Source: Bacteroidales bacterium (GTDB lineage: Bacteria > Bacteroidota > Bacteroidia > Bacteroidales > WCHB1-69). From it: a stretch of 64,000 bases of DNA. This document shows, piece by piece, positions 1 through 8,215 of the stretch. A program made the translations under genes and the position numbers. The stretch spans positions 1 to 64,000 of the forward strand of contig JAGCUN010000045.1 in assembly GCA_017962845.1 (NCBI GenBank). Direction: 5' to 3'. Under the pieces are notes generated by a model that made no database searches, was not told where the DNA came from, and worked only from the letters and a program-made list of their open reading frames with translations. Each line of letters begins with the position of its first letter. Position 1 is the stretch's first letter.

Positions 1-15
1 CCATTAATTATGAAG

Positions 16-50
16 CGGAGGCCGCCGAAAGGTGTCCTCCGTTTGCTTTT
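16..50 (+). terminator. Hairpin with GAAA loop, possible terminator of an upstream gene
   Basis: The arms CGGAGG (16-21) and CCTCCG (36-41) pair around an inner stem closed by a GAAA tetraloop at 27-30. A T-rich stretch follows (TTTGCTTTT). This could end a plus-strand gene lying left of the window. The rest of positions 1-239 shows no convincing gene; the short open frames there lack family features. Confidence 0.45.
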
Positions 51-239
51 CCCCTGAACGTCGTATCATTCTTGCACAAATAACGAAACTGACATGGCAT
101 CTATTTGTCATCAAAGACGCATTCCTATAAAAAACGCTGCAAGATCTAACATGATTTCCACAATTTTTTTTATCATTTATGGAATCATTGCTGTATTGAT
201 TTGCAGCGTATTTAGGGAGACAATAAGTGGGGGATATGA

Positions 240-1781
240 TCACCTTCCCCAGCTGTCGCGGTCGAGACTGCGGAAATTAATGGCTTCTGAGAGATGCTCG
301 GTGGTGATATTCGGGCTGCCGTCGAGATCGGCGATGGTGCGGGCCACCTTGAGGATGCGGTCGTAGGCACGGGCGGAAAGGCCGAGCCGGTCCATGGTGA
401 CCTTCATGAGCTGATTCCCCGCCTCGTCGATAGAACAATATTGGTGTAGCAACTTGGTGTTAACCTGTGCGTTACAGTGAATGTCGGGGCACGACCGATA
501 GCGTTCGGCCTGAATATTACGTGCACGGACTACTCTTTCGCGCACGCTTGAACTGGACTCGCCTGTCTGCTTTCGCAACAGTTCGTCGTTGCTGAGGGGT
601 TTTACCTCCACGTGCAGGTCGATGCGGTCGAGTAATGGTCCGGAGATTTTGCCCAGATATTTCTGCACGACTCCGGGACCGCATGTGCAGGGAATCTTCG
701 GGTTGTTGTAATTACCGCAGGGACATGGGTTCATGGCGGCGATAAGCATGAAAGAGGCGGGAAATTCGACGGTATATTTGGAGCGAGAAATGGTAATGTG
801 ACGGTCTTCGAGAGGCTGGCGCAACACCTCTAGGGTGGCGCGGTTCATTTCTGTCAGCTCGTCCAGAAAGAGCACACCGTTGTGGGCGAGGGAGATTTCT
901 CCGGGCTGAGGATGCTGCCCTCCTCCCACCAGCGCCACATCCGATATGGTATGGTGTGGCGCGCGGAAGGGTCGGACGCAGATGAGAGACGAATAACGGC
1001 TCATCTTGCCCGCTACGGAATGGATTTTGGTGGTCTCCAGAGCCTCATCCAGTGTAAGTGGCGGCAAAATCGAAGGTAATCGCTTGGCCAGCATGGTCTT
1101 ACCGGATCCTGGAGGACCTATCAAGATGACATTATGTCCCCCAGCGGCCGCGATTTCCAACGCCCGTTTGATGTTTTCCTGTCCTTTCACATCGGCAAAG
1201 TCGAACTCGTAATTGTTGAGGCTGTTCTGAAACTCCTGCCGGATATCAATGGTGGTGGGCAAAATAGGAACACCCTCGTTGAAGAAATCTATTACCTGCT
1301 TGATGTTTTCTACCCCTAACACTTCAATTCCTTGAACGACAGCTGCTTCGCGGGCATTCTGAATGGGGACTATCAACCCCTTTTTGTGGCGACGACGGGC
1401 CTCGATGGCCATGGGAAGCACCCCCTTGACGGGTTGCAGCGTGCCGTCAAGCGATAGCTCGCCCATAATAAAATAGTCCTCCACGATTTCCGACCCCTTG
1501 ATTTGCTCAGAGGCGATCAGAATGGCTATGGCAAGCGTGAGGTCGAAGGCAGCACCCTCCTTCCGGATGTCGGCAGGCGCCATGTTGATAATGATTTTGC
1601 GAACAGGAATCTTGTAATTGTAATTCTTTAGAGCCGTGTCAATGCGGTGCTGGCTCTCTTTAATTGCACTGTCAGGTAATCCGACCAAAAAATAACCCAC
1701 TCCGATTTCTACACTGACTTCAACGGTGATGGGGACGGCTGACACGCCCATCAGGGCGCAACTATGAGTTCGTATGAGCAT
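240..1781 (-). CDS. comM: YifB/ComM family Mg chelatase-like AAA ATPase
   Basis: The protein has 513 residues, the usual length for the YifB/ComM family. An N-terminal Lon-S5-like segment (about 1-170) precedes a Mg-chelatase type AAA+ core. The core has Walker A GPPGSGKT near residue 220, a Walker B-like stretch ending LFLDELTEM, and a Cys-rich segment (PCPCGNYNNP) typical of this family. The C-terminal region matches the Mg-chelatase C domain. In studied bacteria ComM is a helicase that promotes branch migration during integration of incoming DNA. It is transcribed alone on the minus strand. A TAnnTTTG-like -7 box lies about 40 nt upstream (1818-1825, minus strand). The family call is firm; a role in transformation here is inferred. 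Confidence 0.93.
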   Translation of the reverse strand: MLIRTHSCALMGVSAVPITVEVSVEIGVGYFLVGLPDSAIKESQHRIDTALKNYNYKIPVRKIIINMAPADIRKEGAAFDLTLAIAILIASEQIKGSEIVEDYFIMGELSLDGTLQPVKGVLPMAIEARRRHKKGLIVPIQNAREAAVVQGIEVLGVENIKQVIDFFNEGVPILPTTIDIRQEFQNSLNNYEFDFADVKGQENIKRALEIAAAGGHNVILIGPPGSGKTMLAKRLPSILPPLTLDEALETTKIHSVAGKMSRYSSLICVRPFRAPHHTISDVALVGGGQHPQPGEISLAHNGVLFLDELTEMNRATLEVLRQPLEDRHITISRSKYTVEFPASFMLIAAMNPCPCGNYNNPKIPCTCGPGVVQKYLGKISGPLLDRIDLHVEVKPLSNDELLRKQTGESSSSVRERVVRARNIQAERYRSCPDIHCNAQVNTKLLHQYCSIDEAGNQLMKVTMDRLGLSARAYDRILKVARTIADLDGSPNITTEHLSEAINFRSLDRDSWGR

Positions 1782-1864
1782 GATGTGTGATGTTAGTTTG
1801 TGTTACTTTTAACATCACAAAAATACTATAGAAATTTTAAATGAAAATATATTGTTAATAACTT

Positions 1865-2332
1865 TTAATCCAAAAGTAAAAAATAGCATTTTTCAAAATT
1901 CTCCCCACTATAAATATCTTCTGTTTCAAATTGATTATTAAGAAGATTCATTCTTTTTCCCGTCCCTTTATCCAAAACCGCCACCACTTCTTTTGTATCA
2001 ACTTTATTAACAATCACAAAACAATTGCCATTTTCTGGCATAGTCAGAAGCGTGATTTTGGAAGCATTTTGCAACTTTTGCAGCAAATCTTGAAGGGCGG
2101 AAAGGTTGTCGCACTCTGCCAAAATCTGATTGAGTATGATGCTGTTGGTATGAAATTCTTTCTTGGGTTTGGGAGGAATGGAAGGGTCATCGCCGGAAAG
2201 GGAGACGGGCTCCACATACTCGTTGCCGAAGCTGATGCGCACGGCACCACCGCCGTTTCCGTCGTTCTGGGCGCAAGCGAACATGATACCGAATGTGAGG
2301 AAAAAGATGAAAAGAGGCAGTGCTTTATTCAT
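1865..2332 (-). CDS. Small exported protein of unknown function
   Basis: I do not recognise this 155-residue protein. It begins with a basic residue and a hydrophobic run of about 16 residues ending at FACAQ, so it is either a lipoprotein (candidate Cys20, with a loose lipobox) or a signal-peptidase-I substrate. A Gly/Asn-rich linker follows, then a proline-rich stretch (SIPPKPKKE), then a mixed alpha/beta C-terminal half with a Leu-rich helix near residues 65-95. It lies just downstream of the exonuclease gene (15 nt gap, same strand) and may share its transcript. Codon use and the start are plausible. No domain could be assigned. Confidence 0.6.
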   Translation of the reverse strand: MNKALPLFIFFLTFGIMFACAQNDGNGGGAVRISFGNEYVEPVSLSGDDPSIPPKPKKEFHTNSIILNQILAECDNLSALQDLLQKLQNASKITLLTMPENGNCFVIVNKVDTKEVVAVLDKGTGKRMNLLNNQFETEDIYSGENFEKCYFLLLD

Positions 2333-2347
2333 GGTTACATCATTTTC

Positions 2348-2851
2348 TTATAATAATTGAATGGCGATAGCGGCGCAGGCTTCCGCGTCAGCGAGGGCAT
2401 GATGATGCTTTTCGAGGTCGTAGCCGCAGTATTTGGCTACCGTAGGAAGCCGATGATTTTCAATCACATCGGGAGATGGAAGCAGTTTTTGAGAAGCCAA
2501 CAAAGTACAGTAGAAGGGATAGTTGGGATAGCGCATTTTGTAGTGTTTGAAGGTGGTTTTCAGCACATTTTCGTCGAACGACTTGTTGTGGGCCACGAGG
2601 GGCAGACCTTGGATGAGCGGTTCGAGCTGGTGCCACACTTCGGGGAAGCGGGGGGCGTTGACGGTATCCTTGTGGCGGATGCCATGCACGCGGGTATAGA
2701 ACCACGGGTAATATTCGGGGGTGGGTTTGACGAGGCTGTAGAAGCGGTCGGTAATTTGTCCTCCGCGCACTACCACCACACCCACGGCGCACACGCTGGT
2801 GTATTTCTCGTTAGCGGTCTCAAAATCAATAGCGGCGAAGTCTGTCATCAC
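2348..2851 (-). CDS. DnaQ-like 3'-5' exonuclease (DEDDh family)
   Basis: The 167-residue protein is essentially one exonuclease domain. The DEDDh metal and catalytic residues are visible: D9 and E11 in IDFET, D93 in HNKSFD, and H150 with D155 in HHALADAEA. Small stand-alone proteins like this resemble the PolC/DnaQ epsilon exonuclease domain and trim 3' ends of DNA, or of RNA in some members. The second Met (2848) is an equally good start. A TAATTTTG -7 box on the minus strand (2870-2877) lies directly upstream. No polymerase subunit lies beside it, so a role as a replication proofreader is not implied; repair or RNA processing is as likely. Confidence 0.88.
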   Translation of the reverse strand: MMTDFAAIDFETANEKYTSVCAVGVVVVRGGQITDRFYSLVKPTPEYYPWFYTRVHGIRHKDTVNAPRFPEVWHQLEPLIQGLPLVAHNKSFDENVLKTTFKHYKMRYPNYPFYCTLLASQKLLPSPDVIENHRLPTVAKYCGYDLEKHHHALADAEACAAIAIQLL

Positions 2852-2895
2852 ATTTCAAAAAAACGGCTGCAAAATTACAAATTTAATTTGATGTA

Positions 2896-2941
2896 GAGGG
2901 AGTATAAAAATGTAGGGATGCCATAACATGGCATCCCTACA
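2896..2941 (-). terminator. Perfect 14-bp palindrome followed by T-run; copy 1 of a dispersed repeat
   Basis: The arms 2911-2924 and 2928-2941 are perfect reverse complements around a 3-nt loop (AAC). On the minus strand the hairpin is followed by TTTTTATAC, so it can terminate transcription of the T9SS gene that ends at 2966. The same palindrome, slightly decayed, recurs at 15443-15473, so it is also a repeated element. Confidence 0.75.
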
Positions 2942-2965
2942 TTGTAAAATCAAGAATGACAAATC

Positions 2966-5461
2966 CTATTTCTTGATAAATTTCTGAGTGGTAGTGCCGT
3001 TGGCACCGTTCAGGCGGACAAAGTAAACGCCGCTGTTGAGGTTGCTGACGTTGATCTGCATGCTGCTGGTAGCATTGGCAGTGTAAACGGTCTGGCCAAG
3101 GAGGTTCACAATCTCAAGGGTGTTGTAACCTTCAGCTTCCACATTCAGAACGGTGGTAGCGGGGTTCGGGTAGATGGAAACCGTGTTCATAGCTTCCTCT
3201 TCGATGCCCACATGGCTTTCGTCAATCGAAATGTTGTCGATCCACATTTCGGCGCCGTACATACCATAGTAGTTGAACATCAGCTTCACATTGGTCTCTC
3301 CAATCAGAGAGGTGAGGTCAACGGTAGCGCTCGTGATTTCCCAGTTTTCAAACTCTTCCTGGTCGTTTCTCATATCATAGATAGGAGTGGAGGAGAAGGT
3401 GGCACCATTGTCGGTGCTGACATAAATGAGGAGGTTGTACTGTTCTTCCGGATCCTCATTGGTAACATAGTAGTAGCTTGCGATGAAGTCGAAAGTCAGA
3501 GCAAGGCTGGTGAGGTTGGTGGTGAGGTCGAGGGTTTTGGTAATCAATCTCTCATCCTGCTGTTCACCAGCAGCACCATAGTTGCAATAAGCCCAGGTGG
3601 ATTGGTCGTTATCTGAAACTGCTGATCCCCAAGTCACTGAGTTGTTAGATTCGAGCGTCCAGCAAGCGGGCGGGAAGGCACCACCTTCGAAGTTTTCGGT
3701 AAACGGAACGGTACCGATATTGCCGCTACAGTCAACAGCATTGCCATTCAAAGCCACGGTAGTATCGCTGGCATTGTCGGCAGAGAAAGTGACAACGCCG
3801 GTAACATCGCCAGCTTCAGTGGGGAGGAAGCGGACATACAGAACATGCTGCTCGGAAGCTTCGGTGGCAGCGATGGTAGCGGTGGTGGAGAAGGTCACAT
3901 TGTCGGCAGACACTTCAAACGGGGCCTCTGTGGTAGCGGTGATGTCAGAAGTAAGACCGTAGGTGAGCAGATGGATGGTTTGAGCACCAGAGGTTGTACC
4001 CACAGGGATAGCCACGAAAGAAACACTGGTTTCATCGGGATGGATGAACGGGGCGGGAGCCTCACAGGTGTTCTGGATGGTGAGGAAGTTGCCGGCAGCG
4101 GGAGCGGCGTCAGCAATGAAAACAGGAACCTGGAAGGGATCGTAGATGACGAAGCTGCATTCTGAATCGTAGTTGCCGGTCACCCAATTGAAGCTGCATT
4201 CGCCAAGCGGCAGGGCAACAAGAACCGTAGCATCTGTGCCTGAAGAGATCGTAGCCGTTTCCATCAAGGTCGTGCCAGCATACACTTCGATAGCGGCGCC
4301 GTTCCAACCGTCGCCATAAGAGTCAACCATCTCAATGGAATATTCGCACAGGTTACCCACAAGTGCTCTGACAGTGCTTTGAAGGCCATCGCCAGCAGCG
4401 TTAACAGCATAAACGGTGTAATTGTAGGCGCCATCGGCGGGAATGGTGTTGTCGGTATAGCTCATCGCACCACCCACGGTCGGGTTGGTGAAAGAGTGGA
4501 GCAGTTCACCGTCGCGGTAAAGTTCCACAGAGGTGAGAGCGGTAAGGGCCTCGCCACCTACAGTGAGGGTGGGGTTGGTCCAAGCGAGGTCAGCGCTGAG
4601 GCCGTGGTTCGGGTCGGGAGTAGCGGTCAAGTCGCTGACAGCTGCGGGGCGCTGCAATTCTGTATCAGAATAGTTCAGCGGGCAGAAACCAGAAACCTGG
4701 GTGGAGAAAGCACCGATGAGGTTCAGCGTAGCACCGGCCAGATCAACGGCATACAGCTGTCCTTCGGAAGCGTCAGCGTTGTAGGCGGCCCAATACACGG
4801 TGTTGGTCTCACGGTCAACAGCGATGTCCTGACCGTAGTTCACATTGAAACCGGCGGGAACCAGTTCTGTGAGGGTACCCGTAGTAGGATCCAGCTCATC
4901 AACACTTTCACGGCTTGCATTCACCACGATGAAACGGCCATCGTTGGTGATGGTCATGGCCATCATGAAATAATCAGCAGCGTCGGTAATAGACACCACC
5001 GGGGTCTCAACACCCGTAGCGGGATCAATGGTGTAAAGTGTGGAAGCACTTCCCAGCGACAGACCATACATGGTGTTGTTAGCATAGTTGTAAGCTACAG
5101 CACCTGAGTTGTTGCCCGTTCTGATAATCGTCTGCACACCCGTATTCGGGTTGATGGTACCAAATTGTCCGCTGCTGGAGGTGGCGAAGTAGTAGTTCAG
5201 GTTGAAGTACTCACAGGAGTTGGTGAACTCGCTAGCCGTCACACCATAGCTGGTAACGGAAGCAGGAGTTCCCAGGGTGAAATGGCTGAGGTCGGTACCG
5301 CCAACGGCCACGATAGCTTCAGTCTGCAAAGAGCGCAAAGCCACTTGGGCCGTTGTTTTCTTCACTTGCTTCTGCACGCGCGGAGCAGGACCGGCACTTT
5401 TCTGTGCATTCGCCATAAAAACGGCAAAACACAACACAAAAATTGCAAAAATCTTTTTCAT
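2966..5461 (-). CDS. T9SS-secreted adhesin-like protein with cleaved-adhesin domain
   Basis: The protein has 831 residues. A signal peptide (MKKIFAIFVLCFAVFMANAQ) is followed by a segment with repeated short blades up to about residue 280 (beta-propeller-like, inferred). A fibronectin type III-like domain follows (about 280-370), then a domain with the motif DSYGDGWNG near residue 390. An Ig-like segment comes next (about 470-625). After it is a cleaved-adhesin/MAM-like domain starting PFTENFEGGAFPPACW, as in gingipain adhesin regions. The C-terminus is a T9SS type A sorting domain (IYPNPATTVLNV to KFIKK). It is expected on the cell surface or in the medium, binding protein or glycan, though the ligand is unknown. 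It is monocistronic: the palindromic terminator at 2911-2941 follows the stop. A TATTTTTG -7 box sits at 5529-5536 on the minus strand. Confidence 0.9.
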   Translation of the reverse strand: MKKIFAIFVLCFAVFMANAQKSAGPAPRVQKQVKKTTAQVALRSLQTEAIVAVGGTDLSHFTLGTPASVTSYGVTASEFTNSCEYFNLNYYFATSSSGQFGTINPNTGVQTIIRTGNNSGAVAYNYANNTMYGLSLGSASTLYTIDPATGVETPVVSITDAADYFMMAMTITNDGRFIVVNASRESVDELDPTTGTLTELVPAGFNVNYGQDIAVDRETNTVYWAAYNADASEGQLYAVDLAGATLNLIGAFSTQVSGFCPLNYSDTELQRPAAVSDLTATPDPNHGLSADLAWTNPTLTVGGEALTALTSVELYRDGELLHSFTNPTVGGAMSYTDNTIPADGAYNYTVYAVNAAGDGLQSTVRALVGNLCEYSIEMVDSYGDGWNGAAIEVYAGTTLMETATISSGTDATVLVALPLGECSFNWVTGNYDSECSFVIYDPFQVPVFIADAAPAAGNFLTIQNTCEAPAPFIHPDETSVSFVAIPVGTTSGAQTIHLLTYGLTSDITATTEAPFEVSADNVTFSTTATIAATEASEQHVLYVRFLPTEAGDVTGVVTFSADNASDTTVALNGNAVDCSGNIGTVPFTENFEGGAFPPACWTLESNNSVTWGSAVSDNDQSTWAYCNYGAAGEQQDERLITKTLDLTTNLTSLALTFDFIASYYYVTNEDPEEQYNLLIYVSTDNGATFSSTPIYDMRNDQEEFENWEITSATVDLTSLIGETNVKLMFNYYGMYGAEMWIDNISIDESHVGIEEEAMNTVSIYPNPATTVLNVEAEGYNTLEIVNLLGQTVYTANATSSMQINVSNLNSGVYFVRLNGANGTTTQKFIKK

Positions 5462-5584
5462 AACTGATTGATTTTTAATTAATAAATAGGTTTATATACA
5501 ATAATTCCAAGTTTAAAATATTATCCTGCAAAAATAGTCATTTTTTTCAAAAAACTGCTTTTAGACTCATAAAAATAGTAAAAG

Positions 5585-5615
5585 ATTGTCAGTTTGTAAT
5601 TAAATTGTAATTTTG
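5585..5615 (+). promoter_or_regulatory. Bacteroidetes-type promoter for guanine deaminase
   Basis: ATTG at 5585-5588 is followed by a 19-nt spacer and TAATTTTG at 5608-5615, matching the -33/-7 pattern of the Bacteroidetes primary sigma factor. The start codon is about 20 nt downstream, so the leader is short. Confidence 0.7.
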
Positions 5616-5635
5616 CACCTCAAATTAGCAAAAAA

Positions 5636-6106
5636 ATGTACGAAAAGAAGTTTATGATGGAAGCAATAGCGCTGTCGCAGCGTTTTCTGGAAGACGGCAA
5701 GGGCGGTCCTTTCGGCGCGGTGGTGGTGAAAGACGGAGAAATCATCGGACGGGGCAGTAATCGAGTGACCGCCAACAACGATCCGACGGCCCATGCTGAG
5801 GTGATGGCCATTCGCGAGGCCTGCCAGCACTTGAAGAGCTTCCAACTCACGGGTTGTGAGATATATGCCAGCTGCGAACCCTGTCCCATGTGTCTCGGTG
5901 CCATCTACTGGGCCCGTCCCGATCACATCTATTATGCCGCTCAGCGCGAAGACTGCTCGGAGATCGGCTTCGACGACTCGATGATTTACCACGAAATCGC
6001 TGTGCCCCCTGCCGAAAGAAAGATTCCAACCGAGCAGTACGACCGTGAAGAGGCAGTCTCCGCATTATTCAAGTGGAAGAACTACTTGCACAAGATTCCG
6101 TACTAA
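5636..6106 (+). CDS. guaD: Guanine deaminase (cytidine-deaminase fold)
   Basis: The 156-residue protein closely follows the pattern of Bacillus GuaD in both length and sequence. The zinc site is H53 with the general acid/base E55 in HAEV, plus C83 and C86 in the PCPMC motif. The segment GAIYWARPDHIYYAA and the C-terminal tail (GFDDSMIYHEI, then PPAERKIP) are shared with guanine deaminase rather than with the tRNA deaminase TadA. The reaction is guanine + H2O to xanthine + NH3 in the cytoplasm, part of purine salvage or nitrogen recovery. The subtilase gene starts 6 nt after its stop, so the two may be co-transcribed, though no functional link is obvious. Confidence 0.87.
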   Translation: MYEKKFMMEAIALSQRFLEDGKGGPFGAVVVKDGEIIGRGSNRVTANNDPTAHAEVMAIREACQHLKSFQLTGCEIYASCEPCPMCLGAIYWARPDHIYYAAQREDCSEIGFDDSMIYHEIAVPPAERKIPTEQYDREEAVSALFKWKNYLHKIPY

Positions 6107-6112
6107 CCCCCC

Positions 6113-8140
6113 ATGATGAAAAGGATTTTTCTGCTTGCTATTTTATTCGTCTGGGCGGGGATCGCCTCCGCACAAGAGGTGTATTGGGTGTTTTTCACCG
6201 ACAAGCAAGGACAGGAAACGTCGTTCGATCCGTATGCTTTTTTCGACGAGAAGGCCATCCAACGACGCGAAAAGTTGGAAATTTCGCTGCTCGACAGCAC
6301 CGATTATCCGCTCAAGGAATCGTACGTGACTGCTGTTGCCCATCTCTCGGAGGAGGTGATAGGCGAATCGCGCTGGTTTAACGCACTGGCAGTCAGCACC
6401 TACCAGATTGACAAAATTCGCAGGCTGCCCTTTGTGGCCTCTGTCGCACCCATACAGTCGCAAATCACCTTTGCCGATACGCATTATGAGCCGAACTCTC
6501 CGACCGCTGCTTCCGATTCGGCATGGCTACTCTGTTCACAGCTTCTCCGTATGCAGGGAGAGATGTTCGCCGCACGAGGCATCGACGGCACAGGCATCCG
6601 AATTGCCGTCATCGACGCGGGTTTCAAGACCGTGGACCAACACCCCGCTTTCCAGCATTTGCGCGAGAAAAATCTCATCAAACAAACCTATAATTTTAAG
6701 AACAAAACAACCGATGTTTATACCTCAGAGGAACATGGTACAATGGTACTCAGTTGCATCACGGGCATAGAAAATGGGAGGAAATTGGGATTGGCCACGG
6801 GTGCAGAGTTCCTGCTGGCAGCAGTTTCGGCAAGTCCCCTCATCATTGCAAGAAGTGAGGTGGAATGGATGATGGCGCTGGAGTGGGCCGACCGGAATGG
6901 GGCCGACATTGTCAGCAGTTCCCTCGGATACATGAGCCCCCAATACACTCCAGCTGACATGGATGGAACCTCAAGGGTGGCAAAGGCAGCCAATATGGCG
7001 GCAGTAAAAGGGATACTGGTCTGCAACTCGATGGGGAACGAAGGAAACAACGCCTCGTGGTACACTCTCGAAACCCCCGCCGACGCCGACAGTGTGCTGG
7101 CAGTCGGAGGAATCGCGCCCGGAGGAGCCCCCTTATGGTTTACCTCATGGGGACCCACTGCCGACGGGCGATTGAAGCCCAATGTGTGCGCTTACGGACA
7201 TGCATACGTCGCCAAAGCCACCCCAAAAGAACCTTACTACACCCAAGCCGACGGAACCTCTTTTGCGACCCCCTTGGTGGCTGGATTTGCCGCTTGCGCC
7301 TGGCAACTCCACCCCGAATTGAACAATATGGAGCTGAAATCGGAAATAGAGAAGTCGGGCGATAACTACCCGCAACACAGCTGGCAGCTAGGATTCGGCG
7401 TGCCTCAAGCCTCCCATTTCACCAAAGACCGCCCATTGTATGTGGAATATCCGCAGGAACCCATCAAGGACACCACCGAGGTGCCGCAAGTAAGAAGCAG
7501 CCGGCAAAATTATTATCTCGACCTTTATATCAATTGGGGATTTGTAGCCCCCACCTGCGCCGCCGATTTCAAACCACTGCATTATGGAAAATCTGAGAGT
7601 TTCCTTGCTGGCTATCGTTTCAGAGGGTATATCCGCGAATGGTATAGCCTGGGTGCAGCTCTTGAAATAGGCGCCACTTGGTACAATTTCAAACAGTCCC
7701 GACTGGACGGAGGTCGCGAGGACCAGTTCCGTTATGTAGGGCTAAAAAAAGAGAACATCCGAGTGAGCTACCTGTCGGCGGAGTTCTTCCAGAGGTTCCG
7801 TTTGTGGAAAAAAGCGGGCTACAGCGAAAGCCGGTACGACGGCCTCTTCGTGGATGTGGGACTCTTTGCCGGGTGGAATTTCTCAATACGTCACAATACG
7901 GTTACAAAAGACGCTGGAACTCGTACCAAAATATCCACCAAAGCGGCCGATATGTCACCTTTCCAATGGGGCGTTCGGGCGCGGCTGGGCTATGGCATCA
8001 TTTCCGCTTACGCACAATACCGTTTCAACCGACTGGACAAACGATGCTTCTATTCAGGGGAAAAAGTTCAAGATTTCCCCTCCCTTGAGGTGGGTATCCA
8101 ATTGGTGATTCATTTGGATTGGAGAATGTGGTGGTGGTAA
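6113..8140 (+). CDS. Subtilisin-like (S8) protease with C-terminal outer-membrane barrel-like domain
   Basis: The 675-residue protein has a signal peptide (cleavage likely after ASA at 20) and an N-terminal prodomain-like region that begins VYWVFFTD. An S8 catalytic domain follows: D168 (AVIDAG), H208 (EEHGT), oxyanion Asn309 (GNEG) and S383 (GTSFATP). Relatives with this N-terminus usually end in a T9SS sorting domain. This one does not. From about residue 466 it has some 210 residues of alternating aromatic/hydrophobic strands (for example RARLGYG, YAQYRFNRL, VGIQLVIHLDW), ending in Trp residues, as in small outer-membrane beta-barrels. I infer a protease anchored in the outer membrane by its own barrel. 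The second Met (6116) is an alternative start. The gene follows guaD by 6 nt. Confidence 0.83.
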   Translation: MMKRIFLLAILFVWAGIASAQEVYWVFFTDKQGQETSFDPYAFFDEKAIQRREKLEISLLDSTDYPLKESYVTAVAHLSEEVIGESRWFNALAVSTYQIDKIRRLPFVASVAPIQSQITFADTHYEPNSPTAASDSAWLLCSQLLRMQGEMFAARGIDGTGIRIAVIDAGFKTVDQHPAFQHLREKNLIKQTYNFKNKTTDVYTSEEHGTMVLSCITGIENGRKLGLATGAEFLLAAVSASPLIIARSEVEWMMALEWADRNGADIVSSSLGYMSPQYTPADMDGTSRVAKAANMAAVKGILVCNSMGNEGNNASWYTLETPADADSVLAVGGIAPGGAPLWFTSWGPTADGRLKPNVCAYGHAYVAKATPKEPYYTQADGTSFATPLVAGFAACAWQLHPELNNMELKSEIEKSGDNYPQHSWQLGFGVPQASHFTKDRPLYVEYPQEPIKDTTEVPQVRSSRQNYYLDLYINWGFVAPTCAADFKPLHYGKSESFLAGYRFRGYIREWYSLGAALEIGATWYNFKQSRLDGGREDQFRYVGLKKENIRVSYLSAEFFQRFRLWKKAGYSESRYDGLFVDVGLFAGWNFSIRHNTVTKDAGTRTKISTKAADMSPFQWGVRARLGYGIISAYAQYRFNRLDKRCFYSGEKVQDFPSLEVGIQLVIHLDWRMWWW

Positions 8141-8144
8141 TTTT

Positions 8145-8175
8145 TTTGCCGTTTCGCAATTAAATTGTATTTTTG
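8145..8175 (+). promoter_or_regulatory. Near-perfect Bacteroidetes promoter for acyl-CoA ligase
   Basis: TTTG at 8145-8148, a 19-nt spacer and TATTTTTG at 8168-8175 match the -33/-7 consensus. The ligase start codon lies about 40 nt downstream. Confidence 0.82.
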
Positions 8176-8215
8176 CGCCCCAAAAATTTCACATTCGTCT
8201 TAAAACTATTGAACT

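Noticed and set aside
5636-6106. tRNA adenosine deaminase TadA
   Set aside because: The zinc motif is shared, but the C-terminal GFDDSMIYHEI and PPAERKIP segments match guanine deaminase, so TadA is the poorer fit.
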